The notes beneath the pieces are model-generated. The model ran no database searches. It was given only the letters and a program-made list of their open reading frames with translations, and had not been told where the DNA came from. From assembly GCF_014196455.1 (NCBI RefSeq), contig NZ_JACIDS010000004.1, forward strand, positions 496,001-560,000: 64,000 bases of DNA, written 5' to 3'. The DNA comes from Kaistia hirudinis (lineage in GTDB: Bacteria > Pseudomonadota > Alphaproteobacteria > Rhizobiales > Kaistiaceae). This document shows, one piece after another, positions 37,823 through 46,679 of the stretch. How positions within the stretch are numbered: the stretch's first letter is position 1; each line of letters opens with the position of its first letter. Both the position numbers and the translations under genes were made by a program.

Positions 37823-39408
37823 CGCCCTGCACTCCGCCGCGACTGCACATGCAGGAGCCAGGTCAATGGCAGAGAGACGACGACCATGATCAGCGCATAG
37901 GGCGCCGCGCTCGCATAGTCGAGCTCGCCGCTCAACGCCCAGAACGCCATAGCCAGCGTGCGGGTCCCATTGGGCGCCAGCATCTGCGCCGCCGGCAGTT
38001 CGTTGAAGATTCCAAGCGAGACCAGAGCCATGCTGGCCGCCGCTCCCGGCGCCGCGAGGCGCAGCGTGACTGACCAGAATGCGCTCGCAGGTGACCTGCC
38101 GAGGCTCGCCGCTGCCTGCTCCAGTTCGACGGGCGCCTGTGAAATGCTGGCGCGCAGGCTCACCAAGGCACGGGGTAGGAACATGAGCGCATAGGCAACG
38201 AGGATCGTGATGAGCGTCTGGTAGAGCGGGAGCGCCACGCGCACGGTGACCGTGACCAGGGCAAGGGCGATCACGACACCAGGCAGTGATCCGACGACAT
38301 AGTTGCAGCCCTCCAGCAGCCGTTGAATGGGCCCCGGCCGACGAATCGCGATCCAGGCCATGGGAATCGCCGAAAGCGTCGCGAGGAGGGCTCCTCCGAT
38401 GGCCAGCACGAGGGTCTGCCCGAGTGAGCGGCCGATCGCGTCGAGCCGCCATACGTCCAGGCCACCCGCGGCAAGCCAGCGGCCGAGCGTCAGGGCCGGC
38501 ACGCCGAGCGCCAGCGCCGACACCGCAACGGGGAGCATCAGGCACGGCAGTGTTGCCCACCCCAGACGAACCGGCCGCGGCTGGATCGCTGCGCCGCTGC
38601 CGACACGCGCATAGCGCGCGCGACCGCGCAGGCCGGCCTCGATTCCAATCAGCCCGAGGCAGAATACGACAAGGACGCCAGCGAGCATGTTCGCGGCCGG
38701 GCCGTTGAAAGTCGACTGGAACTGCTCGACGATCGCGGTCGTGAACGTGTCGAAGCGGATCATGGCGAACAGCCCGTATTCCGCCAGCAGATGCAACCCG
38801 ACGAGGAGAGAGCCGCCCAATAGAGCGAGGCGCAACTGGGGTAGCATCACGCGGCGAAATATGGTGGTGGGAGGATCGCCGAGCGCCGCCGCGGCCTCTT
38901 CCAAAGCCGGATCGAGCCGGCGCATCGTTGCCGCCACGGGCAGGTAGAGAAACGGAAAATAGGCCAGGACCGAAATGAGGACGCCGGCTTCAAGACCGTG
39001 GATGTTAGGGACGAGGCTGACCCATGCATAGCTCTGGACGAAAGCCGGCACTGCGAGTGGCGTGACAGCGAACCAGGCCCAGATTCGCGCACCGGGAAGA
39101 TCGGTGCGCTCTGTAAGCCAGGCGAGCGCTACGGCGAGCACGATGCAGATCGGGACGGTCAGCAGGACCAACAACACGGTGTTGGCGAGCAATTCGCCGA
39201 CACGTGGCCGGAATATCATGGCGGTCGCCGTCGCCCAGCCGGTCTGGATCGTGACCCCCATGATGAAGGCAAGCGGCAGCAGCGACGCGACGGAGACGAG
39301 TGCCGCCGCGACCCCGGCCCATGAATTCATGGGCCATCGCCGCCCGGCGCGATAGCGGCGCCGGAGCGGACTCACCTGCGACAACATCACCTCAGTGGAA
39401 CCGGTCAT
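37819..39408 (-). CDS. Ferric-iron ABC transporter permease, fused two-unit form (FbpB/FutB type)
   Basis: 529 residues from ATG 39408; ATG 39387 with GAGG close by is an alternative. About twelve hydrophobic helices in two halves, each with a binding-protein-dependent permease EAA-type loop: [24 protein letters not shown] in the first and [24 protein letters not shown] in the second. This double permease is characteristic of Fe3+ importers. It forms an operon with the ATPase gene (GTGA overlap) and with the binding-protein gene upstream. Confidence 0.92.
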   Translation of the reverse strand: MTGSTEVMLSQVSPLRRRYRAGRRWPMNSWAGVAAALVSVASLLPLAFIMGVTIQTGWATATAMIFRPRVGELLANTVLLVLLTVPICIVLAVALAWLTERTDLPGARIWAWFAVTPLAVPAFVQSYAWVSLVPNIHGLEAGVLISVLAYFPFLYLPVAATMRRLDPALEEAAAALGDPPTTIFRRVMLPQLRLALLGGSLLVGLHLLAEYGLFAMIRFDTFTTAIVEQFQSTFNGPAANMLAGVLVVFCLGLIGIEAGLRGRARYARVGSGAAIQPRPVRLGWATLPCLMLPVAVSALALGVPALTLGRWLAAGGLDVWRLDAIGRSLGQTLVLAIGGALLATLSAIPMAWIAIRRPGPIQRLLEGCNYVVGSLPGVVIALALVTVTVRVALPLYQTLITILVAYALMFLPRALVSLRASISQAPVELEQAAASLGRSPASAFWSVTLRLAAPGAAASMALVSLGIFNELPAAQMLAPNGTRTLAMAFWALSGELDYASAAPYALIMVVVSLPLTWLLHVQSRRSAGR

Positions 39409-39564
39409 CCAACCAATCTCATTGTCCCACAAGCATCCCTGCCGCCGGTGCGGCAGGACCGAGGCAGCGGATACCTCGAACAAGAAAGCCTTGCGCGACG
39501 TCGACGCCGCACAAGGCTGCAGGCCAACCGGCCAATCGGCCTTCTTTGGCAGAATGGCTGCCGG

Positions 39565-40596
39565 CTACAAGATGCCGGCGGCAGTCATCAGATCAGTTAC
39601 CTTCTTGCTGTCGAATTTGGAGGGCTCGACCTTCGGCGCCTGCAGATCGCTCAGAGGTACGAGCTTCAGATTTGATTGTGCGCCGACACCGACCGCATAT
39701 TCGAATGAGGTCCCCGTCTTCAAGATCTCCTGCCCGCCCTTGCCCGCAACCCACTTTACGAAAGCCTGCGCCTCGGCTGGATGCTTGCTGGAGGCGAGCA
39801 CGCCGCCGCCGGAGATGCTGACGAACGCGCCCGGGTCCTGATTGCGGAAATAGTGCAAGGCGACATTGTTGCTATTCTCGCCAGTCTTGGCCTGATCGCC
39901 GAACCAGTAATAGTGATAGATGACAGCGCCTTCGATCTGGCCCGCATTGACGGCTTTCATCGCCGTGCTGTTGCCCTTGTAGGCGGTGAAGTTCTCCTTC
40001 ATCGCCTTCAACCACGCCGCTGTCGCCTCTTCGCCCTTCAATTCCAGCAGGGCTGCGACGATAGCCTGAAAATCCGCGCCACCCGGCGACGCGGCCCAGC
40101 GGCCCTTCCAGCTCGGATCGGCGAGATCAAGCAGGGATTTCGGCAGCTTGTCCTCGGTCAGCTTCGTCTTGTCATAGGCAAAGACCGTGCTGCGCGCCGC
40201 GATTCCGGTCCACTTGCCATTGGTGGGACGAAAATTCTCCGGGACTTCGGCGAGAGTCTCGACGTCCAGCGGGGCAAAAAGCCCCGCCGAGTCCACCAGC
40301 GCCATGGCAGGCGAATTCTCGGTCAGGAAGACGTCTGCGGGCGACGACGCGCCTTCCTGAACGATCTGGTTGGCGAATTCTGTATCGCCACCATTGCGGA
40401 GAGTAACCTTGATGCCGGTCTCGGCGGTGAACGCCGCGGCCCAGGCCTCTGCCAGGCTCTCATGCTGCGCATTGTAGACGACGATGCCGTCCGCGCTCGG
40501 CTTGACAGGCTCTGCTGCGTTCGAGGTGACCGTGGTCGCCATCAGGGCCATCGTCATGGCCGTGATGCTAGCAAAAGAGAACGCGATGATTTTCAT
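39565..40596 (-). CDS. Ferric-iron ABC transporter substrate-binding protein (FbpA/FutA type)
   Basis: 343 residues with a signal peptide (AFSFASITAMTMALMATTVTSNAA). The mature protein is a class of periplasmic Fe3+-binding proteins: VVYNAQHESLAEAWAAAFTAETGIKVTLRNG at the start, and paired tyrosines in GAVIYHYYWFGDQAK that are the usual iron ligands. It delivers ferric iron to the permease/ATPase pair encoded downstream. The AT-rich region ahead probably contains its iron-controlled promoter. Confidence 0.9.
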   Translation of the reverse strand: MKIIAFSFASITAMTMALMATTVTSNAAEPVKPSADGIVVYNAQHESLAEAWAAAFTAETGIKVTLRNGGDTEFANQIVQEGASSPADVFLTENSPAMALVDSAGLFAPLDVETLAEVPENFRPTNGKWTGIAARSTVFAYDKTKLTEDKLPKSLLDLADPSWKGRWAASPGGADFQAIVAALLELKGEEATAAWLKAMKENFTAYKGNSTAMKAVNAGQIEGAVIYHYYWFGDQAKTGENSNNVALHYFRNQDPGAFVSISGGGVLASSKHPAEAQAFVKWVAGKGGQEILKTGTSFEYAVGVGAQSNLKLVPLSDLQAPKVEPSKFDSKKVTDLMTAAGIL

Positions 40597-40950
40597 GGGA
40601 TCCTACCAGACCAGATGAATGCGAGGCAGTGCGCGCTTGTTAGCGCGCGAGATGAATCATCGTCAACGTCTATCTTTTTGAATTACTCTAGATGTAATCA
40701 TTATGAAATTCCTGTGATTGGAATATATCCATAGAGGAATTCCAATGTTTAACATTATTATTGATCATTCATGATGGCTTTGCGTCGCCGAGATCTATTA
40801 CTCGTCATTGCCATCTCACTCCTTGTCGCCCACGATGCCCAGTTTACCGATCGGTAGGCTTCCGGACGGGTGGCGGACAGGAATGACCGCGATGTTGCTC
40901 AGCGCCGGATCGAGCACTCGCCCGATCGAGCAACGAAGCAAGGAACAGCA
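40597..40950. promoter_or_regulatory. Divergent AT-rich control region between iron importer and PepSY gene
   Basis: 354 bp, much more AT-rich than the genes around it. It contains a GCGCGC-TTGTTA-GCGCGC hairpin (40631-40648) in the leader of the iron-binding-protein gene, a weakly Fur-like segment GATGTAATCATTATG (40691-40705), and operator copy 3 (40843-40858) before the PepSY gene. The Fur assignment is only a partial consensus match. Confidence 0.45.
40843..40858 (+). promoter_or_regulatory. Palindromic operator, copy 3
   Basis: TTTACCGATCGGTAGG, with a perfect core TACCGATCGGTA. Its near edge is 92 bp before the PepSY gene start at 40951. In gene direction it aligns with copies 1 and 2 as YTTACCGATCSGTAAG-like. 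Confidence 0.55.
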
Positions 40951-41343
40951 ATGAAGAAGTACATCGCTTTGACCATCATCCTGCCGGCTCTGGGATTCGG
41001 CGGCGCCGGCCTTGCCCATGCCGAGGATGGCAACGGCACTGCCGATCGTGCCATCGAGACTCAGGCATTCCTGTCGGCCAAACTCTCGCCGTCTCAGGCA
41101 CTGCAGGCGGCTGAGACGAAGATGGGCGGCAAGGCGACCGGTGTCTCGTTCGAAGGACCGGCCGCGACGCCCTATTATCAGGTCGAACTCATCGCCTCGA
41201 ACGGCACCACGCAGGACGTGGCGGTCGACGCCATCTCGGGCGAGGTGATGAAGCTCGCCGGATCGGACGAAGAGAGCGGCGATGCGCAGGATCAGCAGGA
41301 CGCCGGGGACCAGGGAGACAATGGCGAGAACGGCGCTCGATAG
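40951..41343 (+). CDS. Exported PepSY-domain protein
   Basis: 130 residues from ATG 40951 (AAGGAACAGCA upstream). Signal peptide MKKYIALTIILPALGFGGAGLAHA, then one PepSY-like domain (SPSQALQAAETKMGGKATGVSFEGPAATPYYQVELIASNGTTQDVAVDAISGEVM) and an acidic, glutamine-rich tail (DEESGDAQDQQDAGDQGDNGENG). PepSY proteins are found in peptidase inhibitors, heme/iron reductases and as accessory proteins of QseBC/PmrAB-type systems, which fits the two-component genes immediately downstream. Likely induced through operator copy 3. Confidence 0.82.
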   Translation: MKKYIALTIILPALGFGGAGLAHAEDGNGTADRAIETQAFLSAKLSPSQALQAAETKMGGKATGVSFEGPAATPYYQVELIASNGTTQDVAVDAISGEVMKLAGSDEESGDAQDQQDAGDQGDNGENGAR

Positions 41344-41637
41344 CGGAACGATTGGCTGATGCGAAGAGCGGTGCCCGGTCCCGGGCACCGCAAGGCTTTC
41401 AGCCTCCGTCAGGCCCCCACTTGGCCGCATCTCAGACAACGACATTTGCGACCACAAGTCGGCGGCGAAAACGCGCGGTACTGCGATCGTCATGACCGAG
41501 AAATACCTGTCCAATGGAGGAGCAGCGAACCAGCGGCCACCGCGCTCCAGAACCGCGATCATCGCCCGCCGGTCCGCTGATAGAGGCCGTGGATTAGGAG
41601 AAAATGAGGGCGAGGCGTGGCGCCCGCGGCTGGACGG

Positions 41638-42939
41638 CTAGGCGGCTGGGACGGAGAGGGCGCAAACCAATCCGCCCCGATCGGTCCGGTTGGCTATGTG
41701 GAGAACCGCGCCGTTTCGCTCCGCGGCTGCCTTGGCTATGGCAAGGCCTAGGCCGCTACCCTCGCCCGAAGGATCAGCGGATCGAAAGAAGCGTTCGAAA
41801 ACGCGCGGCAGATCCTCCGGTGCGATTCCCGGCCCGGTATCGATAACCTCGACGACTATGCCGGCTCCATCACGACGGATTGCCACGTCGATCGCGCCCT
41901 GAGCCGACGTGTACCGGATCGCATTGTCGACGAAGTTCCCGATGATCACGGCGAAATCATCGGCTAGGCCGACGCAGAAGGCCTCATCCTGCCGGACGAC
42001 GCCGAGATCGATAGATTTCCGTTCGGCCAGCGGCGCGAACTCGGCGAGGATCGACAGCGTCACTGCAACGAGATCGACCCGCACGGCCCGGTCTGGTTCC
42101 GGCGTCTCATCATAGCGCGCCAGTTTCAGCAACTGACTGACGAGATTCGAGGATCGGCGAATACCGCCGTCCATATCCGCCAGCAAACCCGTCAGCTCGG
42201 GAGACCGATTGGCATTCTGAAGATTGTCGATCTGGATTCGCAATGCCGCCAGTGGCGTACGCAACTCATGCGCGGCATCCGATACGAAGCGGCGCTGACG
42301 CTCGAGCACGCCGGCCAGGCGGGACAATAGTCTGTTGATCGCATGAACGAAGGGGAGGACTTCCGCGGGGACATGGTCGGTCGGGATGGGATCCACGTCG
42401 TCCGCCGCGCGGGCCCCGACCGCTCCGGCCGTCACGTTCAGACGGCGCATCATCCGCGTGACGACGAAGGTCAGCATCAGCCAGGCCATCGGGATCAGCG
42501 CGACCACGGGCAGGGCCGCGCGCCACGCCGACCCCGCCGCGATCTCTTCGCGAACGCGCAGGCGCTGCGAGACCTGAACCGTGCGGTCTGGCGTCACGAG
42601 GCTATAGACGCGCCATCCACCATCCGGAGTCTCGACGTCTGCGAATCCCGTCTGCAGTTGCCGCTCAACGCCAGTGCCGACCGCCGAGAGCCGGAGCGGG
42701 TGACCCGCCTCGTCCCAGACCTGCACCAACAAGTCGTCCTCCGGATCGTTCGACGGCGCGGTGGCGAAGGCTGCCACGGCGGGCGTATCGCCGACATAAA
42801 AGGCGATCTGCCGGATCTGATCGTCGAGAAACTCCGACGCTTCCTTGCTGACGAGGAAATAGCCGATCGCCGCCGTGGCCAGTCCGACCAGCGTCATCAA
42901 CGCCGCGACCCAGAGAAAGGCCCTGCGGCGCAACGACAT
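41638..42939 (-). CDS. QseC-like sensor histidine kinase
   Basis: 433 residues. N-terminal TM helix (AFLWVAALMTLVGLATAAIGYFL), a periplasmic 2CSK-N-like domain with DDLLVQVWDEAGHPLRLS, a second TM helix (about 148-168), HAMP, H-box SDAAHELRTPLAALRIQIDNLQ, N-box FVDNAIRYT and G boxes DTGPGIAPEDLPRVFERFFR / GEGSGLGLAI. The arrangement is that of QseC/PmrB/TctE-type kinases. The start overlaps the regulator's stop (TGATG). The 294 bp downstream to the PepSY gene hold nothing I recognise. Confidence 0.92.
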   Translation of the reverse strand: MSLRRRAFLWVAALMTLVGLATAAIGYFLVSKEASEFLDDQIRQIAFYVGDTPAVAAFATAPSNDPEDDLLVQVWDEAGHPLRLSAVGTGVERQLQTGFADVETPDGGWRVYSLVTPDRTVQVSQRLRVREEIAAGSAWRAALPVVALIPMAWLMLTFVVTRMMRRLNVTAGAVGARAADDVDPIPTDHVPAEVLPFVHAINRLLSRLAGVLERQRRFVSDAAHELRTPLAALRIQIDNLQNANRSPELTGLLADMDGGIRRSSNLVSQLLKLARYDETPEPDRAVRVDLVAVTLSILAEFAPLAERKSIDLGVVRQDEAFCVGLADDFAVIIGNFVDNAIRYTSAQGAIDVAIRRDGAGIVVEVIDTGPGIAPEDLPRVFERFFRSADPSGEGSGLGLAIAKAAAERNGAVLHIANRTDRGGLVCALSVPAA

Positions 42940-43604
42940 CAGCGACCCGCCTTCGGAACGCTCCAGCCGGCGCCACGCACATTGTTGATGATCTCTTTCG
43001 CGAATTTGCGACGGATATAATAGATCAGCACGTCGATGGCGTTGCTCTCGACCTCCTCACCCCAGCCATAGACCTTCTCCTCGAGCTGGCCGCGCGAAAG
43101 AATGGTTCCCGGCCGATCGAGCAGAGCGCGCATGATCGCGAATTCGCGCGCCGAAAGCGGCTGAATGTCGCCCCGATAGGAAAGCTCGCGGCTTGCAGTG
43201 TCGAGCTCGATATCGCCATTGCGGATAACGGAATCGGCGTGGCCGCCATGGCGACGCAGAACCGCCCGGATCCGCGCCAGCAACTCCTTGATCTCAAACG
43301 GCTTGGTCAGATAGTCGTCGGCTCCGAGGTCGAGCCCGGCGATGCGATCCTCCAGTTCGTCCCGCGCGGTGATCACGATGACAGGGACGGTGTTGCCGGC
43401 AGCTCGGGCACCGCGCAGGATGTCGATGCCGCTGCCATGCGGCAGGCTGAGATCGAGAAGCACCAGCGCATGGTCGCGCGCCGCCACCGCCTCGGCACCT
43501 AGTTGCCCGTCACGAGCCCAGTCACCCGACATGCCGGCGTCGTGCAGAGCCTGCAGCAACGCCTTGGCGATCATCGCATCGTCCTCGATCAGCAAGATGC
43601 GCAT
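42939..43604 (-). CDS. QseB/PmrA-like OmpR-family response regulator
   Basis: 221 residues from ATG 43604. Receiver domain MRILLIEDDAMIAKAL with Asp in LVLLDLSLPHGSG, Thr in VIVITARDE and Lys in YLTKPF, then a winged helix (PLSAREFAIMRALLDRPGTILSRGQLEEKVYGWGEEVESNAIDVLIYYIRRKF), where the VESNAIDV segment is the QseB/PmrA subfamily hallmark. Overlaps the kinase gene. Likely controls PepSY, UppP, PAP2 or related envelope genes nearby. Confidence 0.93.
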   Translation of the reverse strand: MRILLIEDDAMIAKALLQALHDAGMSGDWARDGQLGAEAVAARDHALVLLDLSLPHGSGIDILRGARAAGNTVPVIVITARDELEDRIAGLDLGADDYLTKPFEIKELLARIRAVLRRHGGHADSVIRNGDIELDTASRELSYRGDIQPLSAREFAIMRALLDRPGTILSRGQLEEKVYGWGEEVESNAIDVLIYYIRRKFAKEIINNVRGAGWSVPKAGR

Positions 43605-43772
43605 GATGCGCAGCCCTCCAAGTCTCTCCGCCTCGAAATTCGCTACATCGGACAAGTCGACATCGCTCGCCCGCGGCACCTCCGCCTTCTCGGCGACCGC
43701 TTCGGGCATTTGGGGTGGTTCCTAAGCCTCAACTAATTCAGGGTCCCGCCAATGTCACTCGGGCGACATCTG

Positions 43773-43793
43773 TGATCGGCCTGAGGCCGATCA
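43773..43793. promoter_or_regulatory. Inverted repeat between response regulator and uppP
   Basis: TGATCGGCC (43773-43781), loop TGA, GGCCGATCA (43785-43793): a perfect 9-bp stem in the 214-bp divergent region between the response regulator gene and uppP. It could be an operator or a transcript hairpin about 25 bp before the uppP start. Confidence 0.4.
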
Positions 43794-43818
43794 GCGTCGA
43801 TAGAGGGTGCAATCTCCC

Positions 43819-44670
43819 ATGATTTCATTCCCGGAGGCTATTCTTCTCGGCCTTCTTCAGGGTTTCGCTGAACTGTTCCCGATATCGAGCCTCGGACATA
43901 GCGTGCTCATCCCCGCCTTGCTCGGCTGGAACCTCGACCAGTCGAACGATGCCTTCCTGTCCTTCATCGTTCTGACCCATCTGGCGACGGCTCTTGTCCT
44001 TCTTGCCTTCTTCTGGCGCGATTGGGTGCACATCGTCGCCGGGATCCTTCGGTCCTTGCGCCAACGCGAGATCCGAATCGAGGACACCTATGCCCGCATC
44101 GGATGGCTGTTGATCGTCGCCACCATCCCTGCGGGCGTTCTCGGTATTTTGTTCGAGGAACGGCTCAAGCAACTCTTCGCCGCCGCCGACGTCATCGCTG
44201 TCGTGCTCATCCTGAACGGTGTGGCCCTCTATATCGCCGAAGCGGTCTTTCGGCGTCGGAGATCGGACGAAGGCACCTATGACGATGAGAAGATCGCCGC
44301 GCTTTCCTGGCCGAGTTGCTTCTTCATCGGCCTCGCCCAATGCCTCGCCTTGCTGCCGGGGTTTTCGCGAACCGGCATGACGATCGCGGGAGGCCTTTCA
44401 ACCGGCCTTTCCCATGACAATGCCGCTCGCTTCTCATTCCTGCTCGCAACGCCGATCATCTTGGCAGCCGCTGTCCTGAAAGTCCCGGACCTGCTCGCCA
44501 ACGGAACTGCGGGTGCCGGCCCGGCCTTGGCCGGTGCCGCTTGCGCCGCCGTCAGCGCTTTCGTCTCAATCCGGTTCCTGCTGCGCTATTTCGAGACAAG
44601 GACGCTGACGCCCTTCGCGATCTACTGCTTGGCGGCTGGCGCACTCGCGCTTGCATGGCTGCGCTTCTAG
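43819..44670 (+). CDS. uppP: Undecaprenyl-diphosphate phosphatase (UppP/BacA)
   Basis: 283 residues from ATG 43819 (a GTG at 43807 is possible). Eight or so TM helices; active-site segments QGFAELFPISSLGH and PGFSRTGMTIAGGL are the (E/Q)xxxE-PISS-GH and PGxSRS-like motifs. The first position of the pair is Gln and the SRS motif is SRTG, both accepted variants. It recycles undecaprenyl diphosphate to the monophosphate for cell-wall precursor export; extra copies raise bacitracin tolerance. Probably an additional island-borne copy. Its end overlaps the convergent small gene by four bases. Confidence 0.9.
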   Translation: MISFPEAILLGLLQGFAELFPISSLGHSVLIPALLGWNLDQSNDAFLSFIVLTHLATALVLLAFFWRDWVHIVAGILRSLRQREIRIEDTYARIGWLLIVATIPAGVLGILFEERLKQLFAAADVIAVVLILNGVALYIAEAVFRRRRSDEGTYDDEKIAALSWPSCFFIGLAQCLALLPGFSRTGMTIAGGLSTGLSHDNAARFSFLLATPIILAAAVLKVPDLLANGTAGAGPALAGAACAAVSAFVSIRFLLRYFETRTLTPFAIYCLAAGALALAWLRF

Positions 44671-44888
44671 ATGCGGTTCGGCCCGCTGCGGAACCAGGCG
44701 AACGCGAAGATCGCGAGACCGAGAATGAACGAGCCAAGACCATGCTTGAAGTGGATATGGGTCGACCCAACTTCGAAGCCCGGCATCCAGGCCGGCAATG
44801 AACCTGCCGGAATCGCCCAATAAAGGCCGGCGAGAATGACGAACAGCATTCCCACAACAATCGAAGCAGCAACCATCGCCTTTGGCAT
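44667..44888 (-). CDS. Small two-helix membrane protein
   Basis: 73 residues from ATG 44888. Two hydrophobic helices (MVAASIVVGMLFVILAGLYWAI and GLGSFILGLAIFAFAWF) separated by a short loop with THIHFKHG. Length, composition and hydrophobic pattern support a real gene. It is convergent with uppP (four-base overlap at 44667-44670) and divergent from the PAP2 gene. No function recognised. Confidence 0.6.
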   Translation of the reverse strand: MPKAMVAASIVVGMLFVILAGLYWAIPAGSLPAWMPGFEVGSTHIHFKHGLGSFILGLAIFAFAWFRSGPNRI

Positions 44889-44957
44889 GACCACACCTGC
44901 ACGCGAGAAAGGAAGCCCGGATAGGCTCCATTGGCCGCCAGTTAGCGGCGCCGATTC

Positions 44958-44974
44958 TTAGCTGTCGATTAGCT
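44958..44974 (+). promoter_or_regulatory. Direct repeat TTAGCT-N5-TTAGCT before PAP2 gene
   Basis: Two TTAGCT half-sites 11 bp apart (44958-44963 and 44969-44974), the spacing used by OmpR-family regulators such as QseB/PmrA, 63 bp before the PAP2 gene start. A related TCTAAT-GTCG-ATTAGA palindrome occurs after that gene at 45831-45846; both contain GTCGATTAG. Confidence 0.4.
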
Positions 44975-45036
44975 CTGTCGGCCTCATGGGGGCGTCGACG
45001 TGACCTTCCAGCCTCCCCATCCGAGGAAACAACACC

Positions 45037-45756
45037 ATGCAATTCCCGCCACTGGTCAGACTGAGAGAATTCCTACCCCTGGCGACACTGTTCGTTCCGG
45101 CCGGGCTCGTACTCGGCTTCATCATGCTCGGAAATGAGGTGAAGGAAGGCGAGACGCTCCATCTCGACGAATCCGTGCTGCTGGCCCTGCGCGTGCCGGG
45201 CGATCTCGCGGATCCGATCGGGCCGACATGGCTCGAACTGGCGATGAAGGATACGACCAGCCTCGGCAGCACGACCGTGCTGACATTCATCATGGTCGCC
45301 TCGATCATCTATCTTCTGCTGTCCCGGAAGCGCGAAATGGCGCTGCTGCTGTTGGTGTCCGTCGGCGGGGGCACCTTGCTGAGCTCGGTTCTCAAGATCG
45401 CTTACAACAGGCCGCGGCCGGAATTGGTCGCACATATCGTCGACGTCTCGACCGCGAGCTTCCCGAGCGGCCACGCCATGATGTCGGCCATCACCTATCT
45501 GACGCTCGGAGCGCTGTTGGCAAGCATCGAGCCCAATCCCCGGCTGAAGACGTTCCTGATGGGCACCGCCGTCTTCCTGACGCTCGCCGTCGGCGTGAGT
45601 CGGGTCTATCTCGGCGTACACTATCCAACCGACGTCCTGGCGGGCTGGGTCCTCGGATCAGGCTGGGCCATGGCCTGCCTGGGTATCAGCCGGTTGCTCG
45701 GAGGTCGCGGAACGGGTAGCGGCCAAGATGCCGGCACGCACCTCGACCAACCGTGA
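45037..45756 (+). CDS. PAP2-family membrane phosphatase
   Basis: 239 residues with about six TM helices. The three PAP2 motifs are complete: KIAYNRPRPE, FPSGHAMMS and SRVYLGVHYPTDVLAG with the catalytic His/Arg/His. Enzymes of this type dephosphorylate phosphatidic acid, undecaprenyl diphosphate or lipid A. With UppP and DedA in the same stretch the likely substrate is a lipid carrier or lipid phosphate on the periplasmic side. The SD-like sequence and OmpR-type direct repeat upstream suggest two-component control. Confidence 0.9.
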   Translation: MQFPPLVRLREFLPLATLFVPAGLVLGFIMLGNEVKEGETLHLDESVLLALRVPGDLADPIGPTWLELAMKDTTSLGSTTVLTFIMVASIIYLLLSRKREMALLLLVSVGGGTLLSSVLKIAYNRPRPELVAHIVDVSTASFPSGHAMMSAITYLTLGALLASIEPNPRLKTFLMGTAVFLTLAVGVSRVYLGVHYPTDVLAGWVLGSGWAMACLGISRLLGGRGTGSGQDAGTHLDQP

Positions 45757-46662
45757 TTGCCGCTGTCGCAAACCGGCTCTGCAATCTGGCAGATGCAGCT
45801 TGTGCCTGGGCAACGCGTCTCTACTCGTTGTCTAATGTCGATTAGATGTGATTTTCTGGACCAGAAATATAGCCTATCGTCCTTTACTCCGAAAATTGTC
45901 GCTATATTATTATTGATATCTCGGTATTTTTAAATATAGAGTCCATATATTACTTCAAAAAAGGTCATTATTTAATCCGATCATACTAAGTTTAATCTAT
46001 AGAAATTGATTATAGGGCAGGAATTATTGATTTCTTGCCTCGCCCGCCACGGACCGACGCTATCGACGTGGCGGAACACTCCGCGGCTATCCGCAAACCA
46101 TCCAACACCGGTCGCTCAAGTCGCGGGAATCAACAACGCGGAAGCAGACGTTCCTAGTGTCAGGCAATGGCAACACCGGCCACTCCACTGAGTGCTCATT
46201 CGAATGTGCCCTGCTGAACTTCTCCCCTTATGAACGGCAGACCATCGATGGCGCGTCCGTTCGAGTCATTGGGTCGGTTCTTGTCGGGCTCAATCCGAAT
46301 TTGACAGTCCTATACCAAGAAACGGCAATTATGACCTGCATTGCGGCAGGGCACCACCGCATACCGACCGAGCCAATCCACAATCCGGCAATGCGATCCC
46401 GCAATCGCGCAAGCGGATCCCGCGAGCGTGCAGTCAGATCCGGGCGAACGACAATGCAATCCCGGCAAACGACAATCGCTTTTCCCTGATAGCGACCGCG
46501 AATATCGCTCCAGAGTCGAAAAAACGGCCCATCAGTTCAACAGACGTATTCAGTTAACGCACGGAAATCGCGTCACTTTCTAGCGAGAGCGCGACCCGAA
46601 GTGGCGAGAAAGGCGCTGTCTCGCGATTCTGCTCCGAACAGGGAATGCAGACGGAGACGAGT
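45757..46662. other. Gene-free stretch near right edge of accessory region
   Basis: About 900 bp. 45831-46020 is strongly AT-rich with runs such as TATATTATTATTGATATC, unlike the flanking DNA, and may be promoter-like or replication-like sequence. Further on are degenerate tandem repeats (46381-46477). No open frame here looks protein-coding. This is the material between the last envelope gene and the right copy of the tRNA-flank repeat. Confidence 0.55.
46381..46477. repeat. Degenerate ~21-bp tandem repeats
   Basis: Four or five units of 20-22 bp share a core like GCRATCCCGSVA: ...GCGATCCCGCAATCGC, GCGGATCCCGCGAGCG, CAGATCCGGGCGAACG and GCAATCCCGGCAAACG. The pattern GATCCCG/CAATCCCGG alternates with ACGACAA. 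They are too diverged for a precise period but are clearly repetitive. No protein is encoded. They may be iterons or simply decayed repeats. Confidence 0.45.
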
Positions 46663-46679
46663 TCACAGCAAACTGCGTC

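Noticed and set aside
40691-40705. A definite Fur or Irr box before the iron importer
   Set aside because: Only a partial consensus match; kept as a weak suggestion in the control-region entry.
46381-46477. CRISPR array
   Set aside because: Units are too short and diverged, with no unique spacers of regular length and no cas genes nearby.
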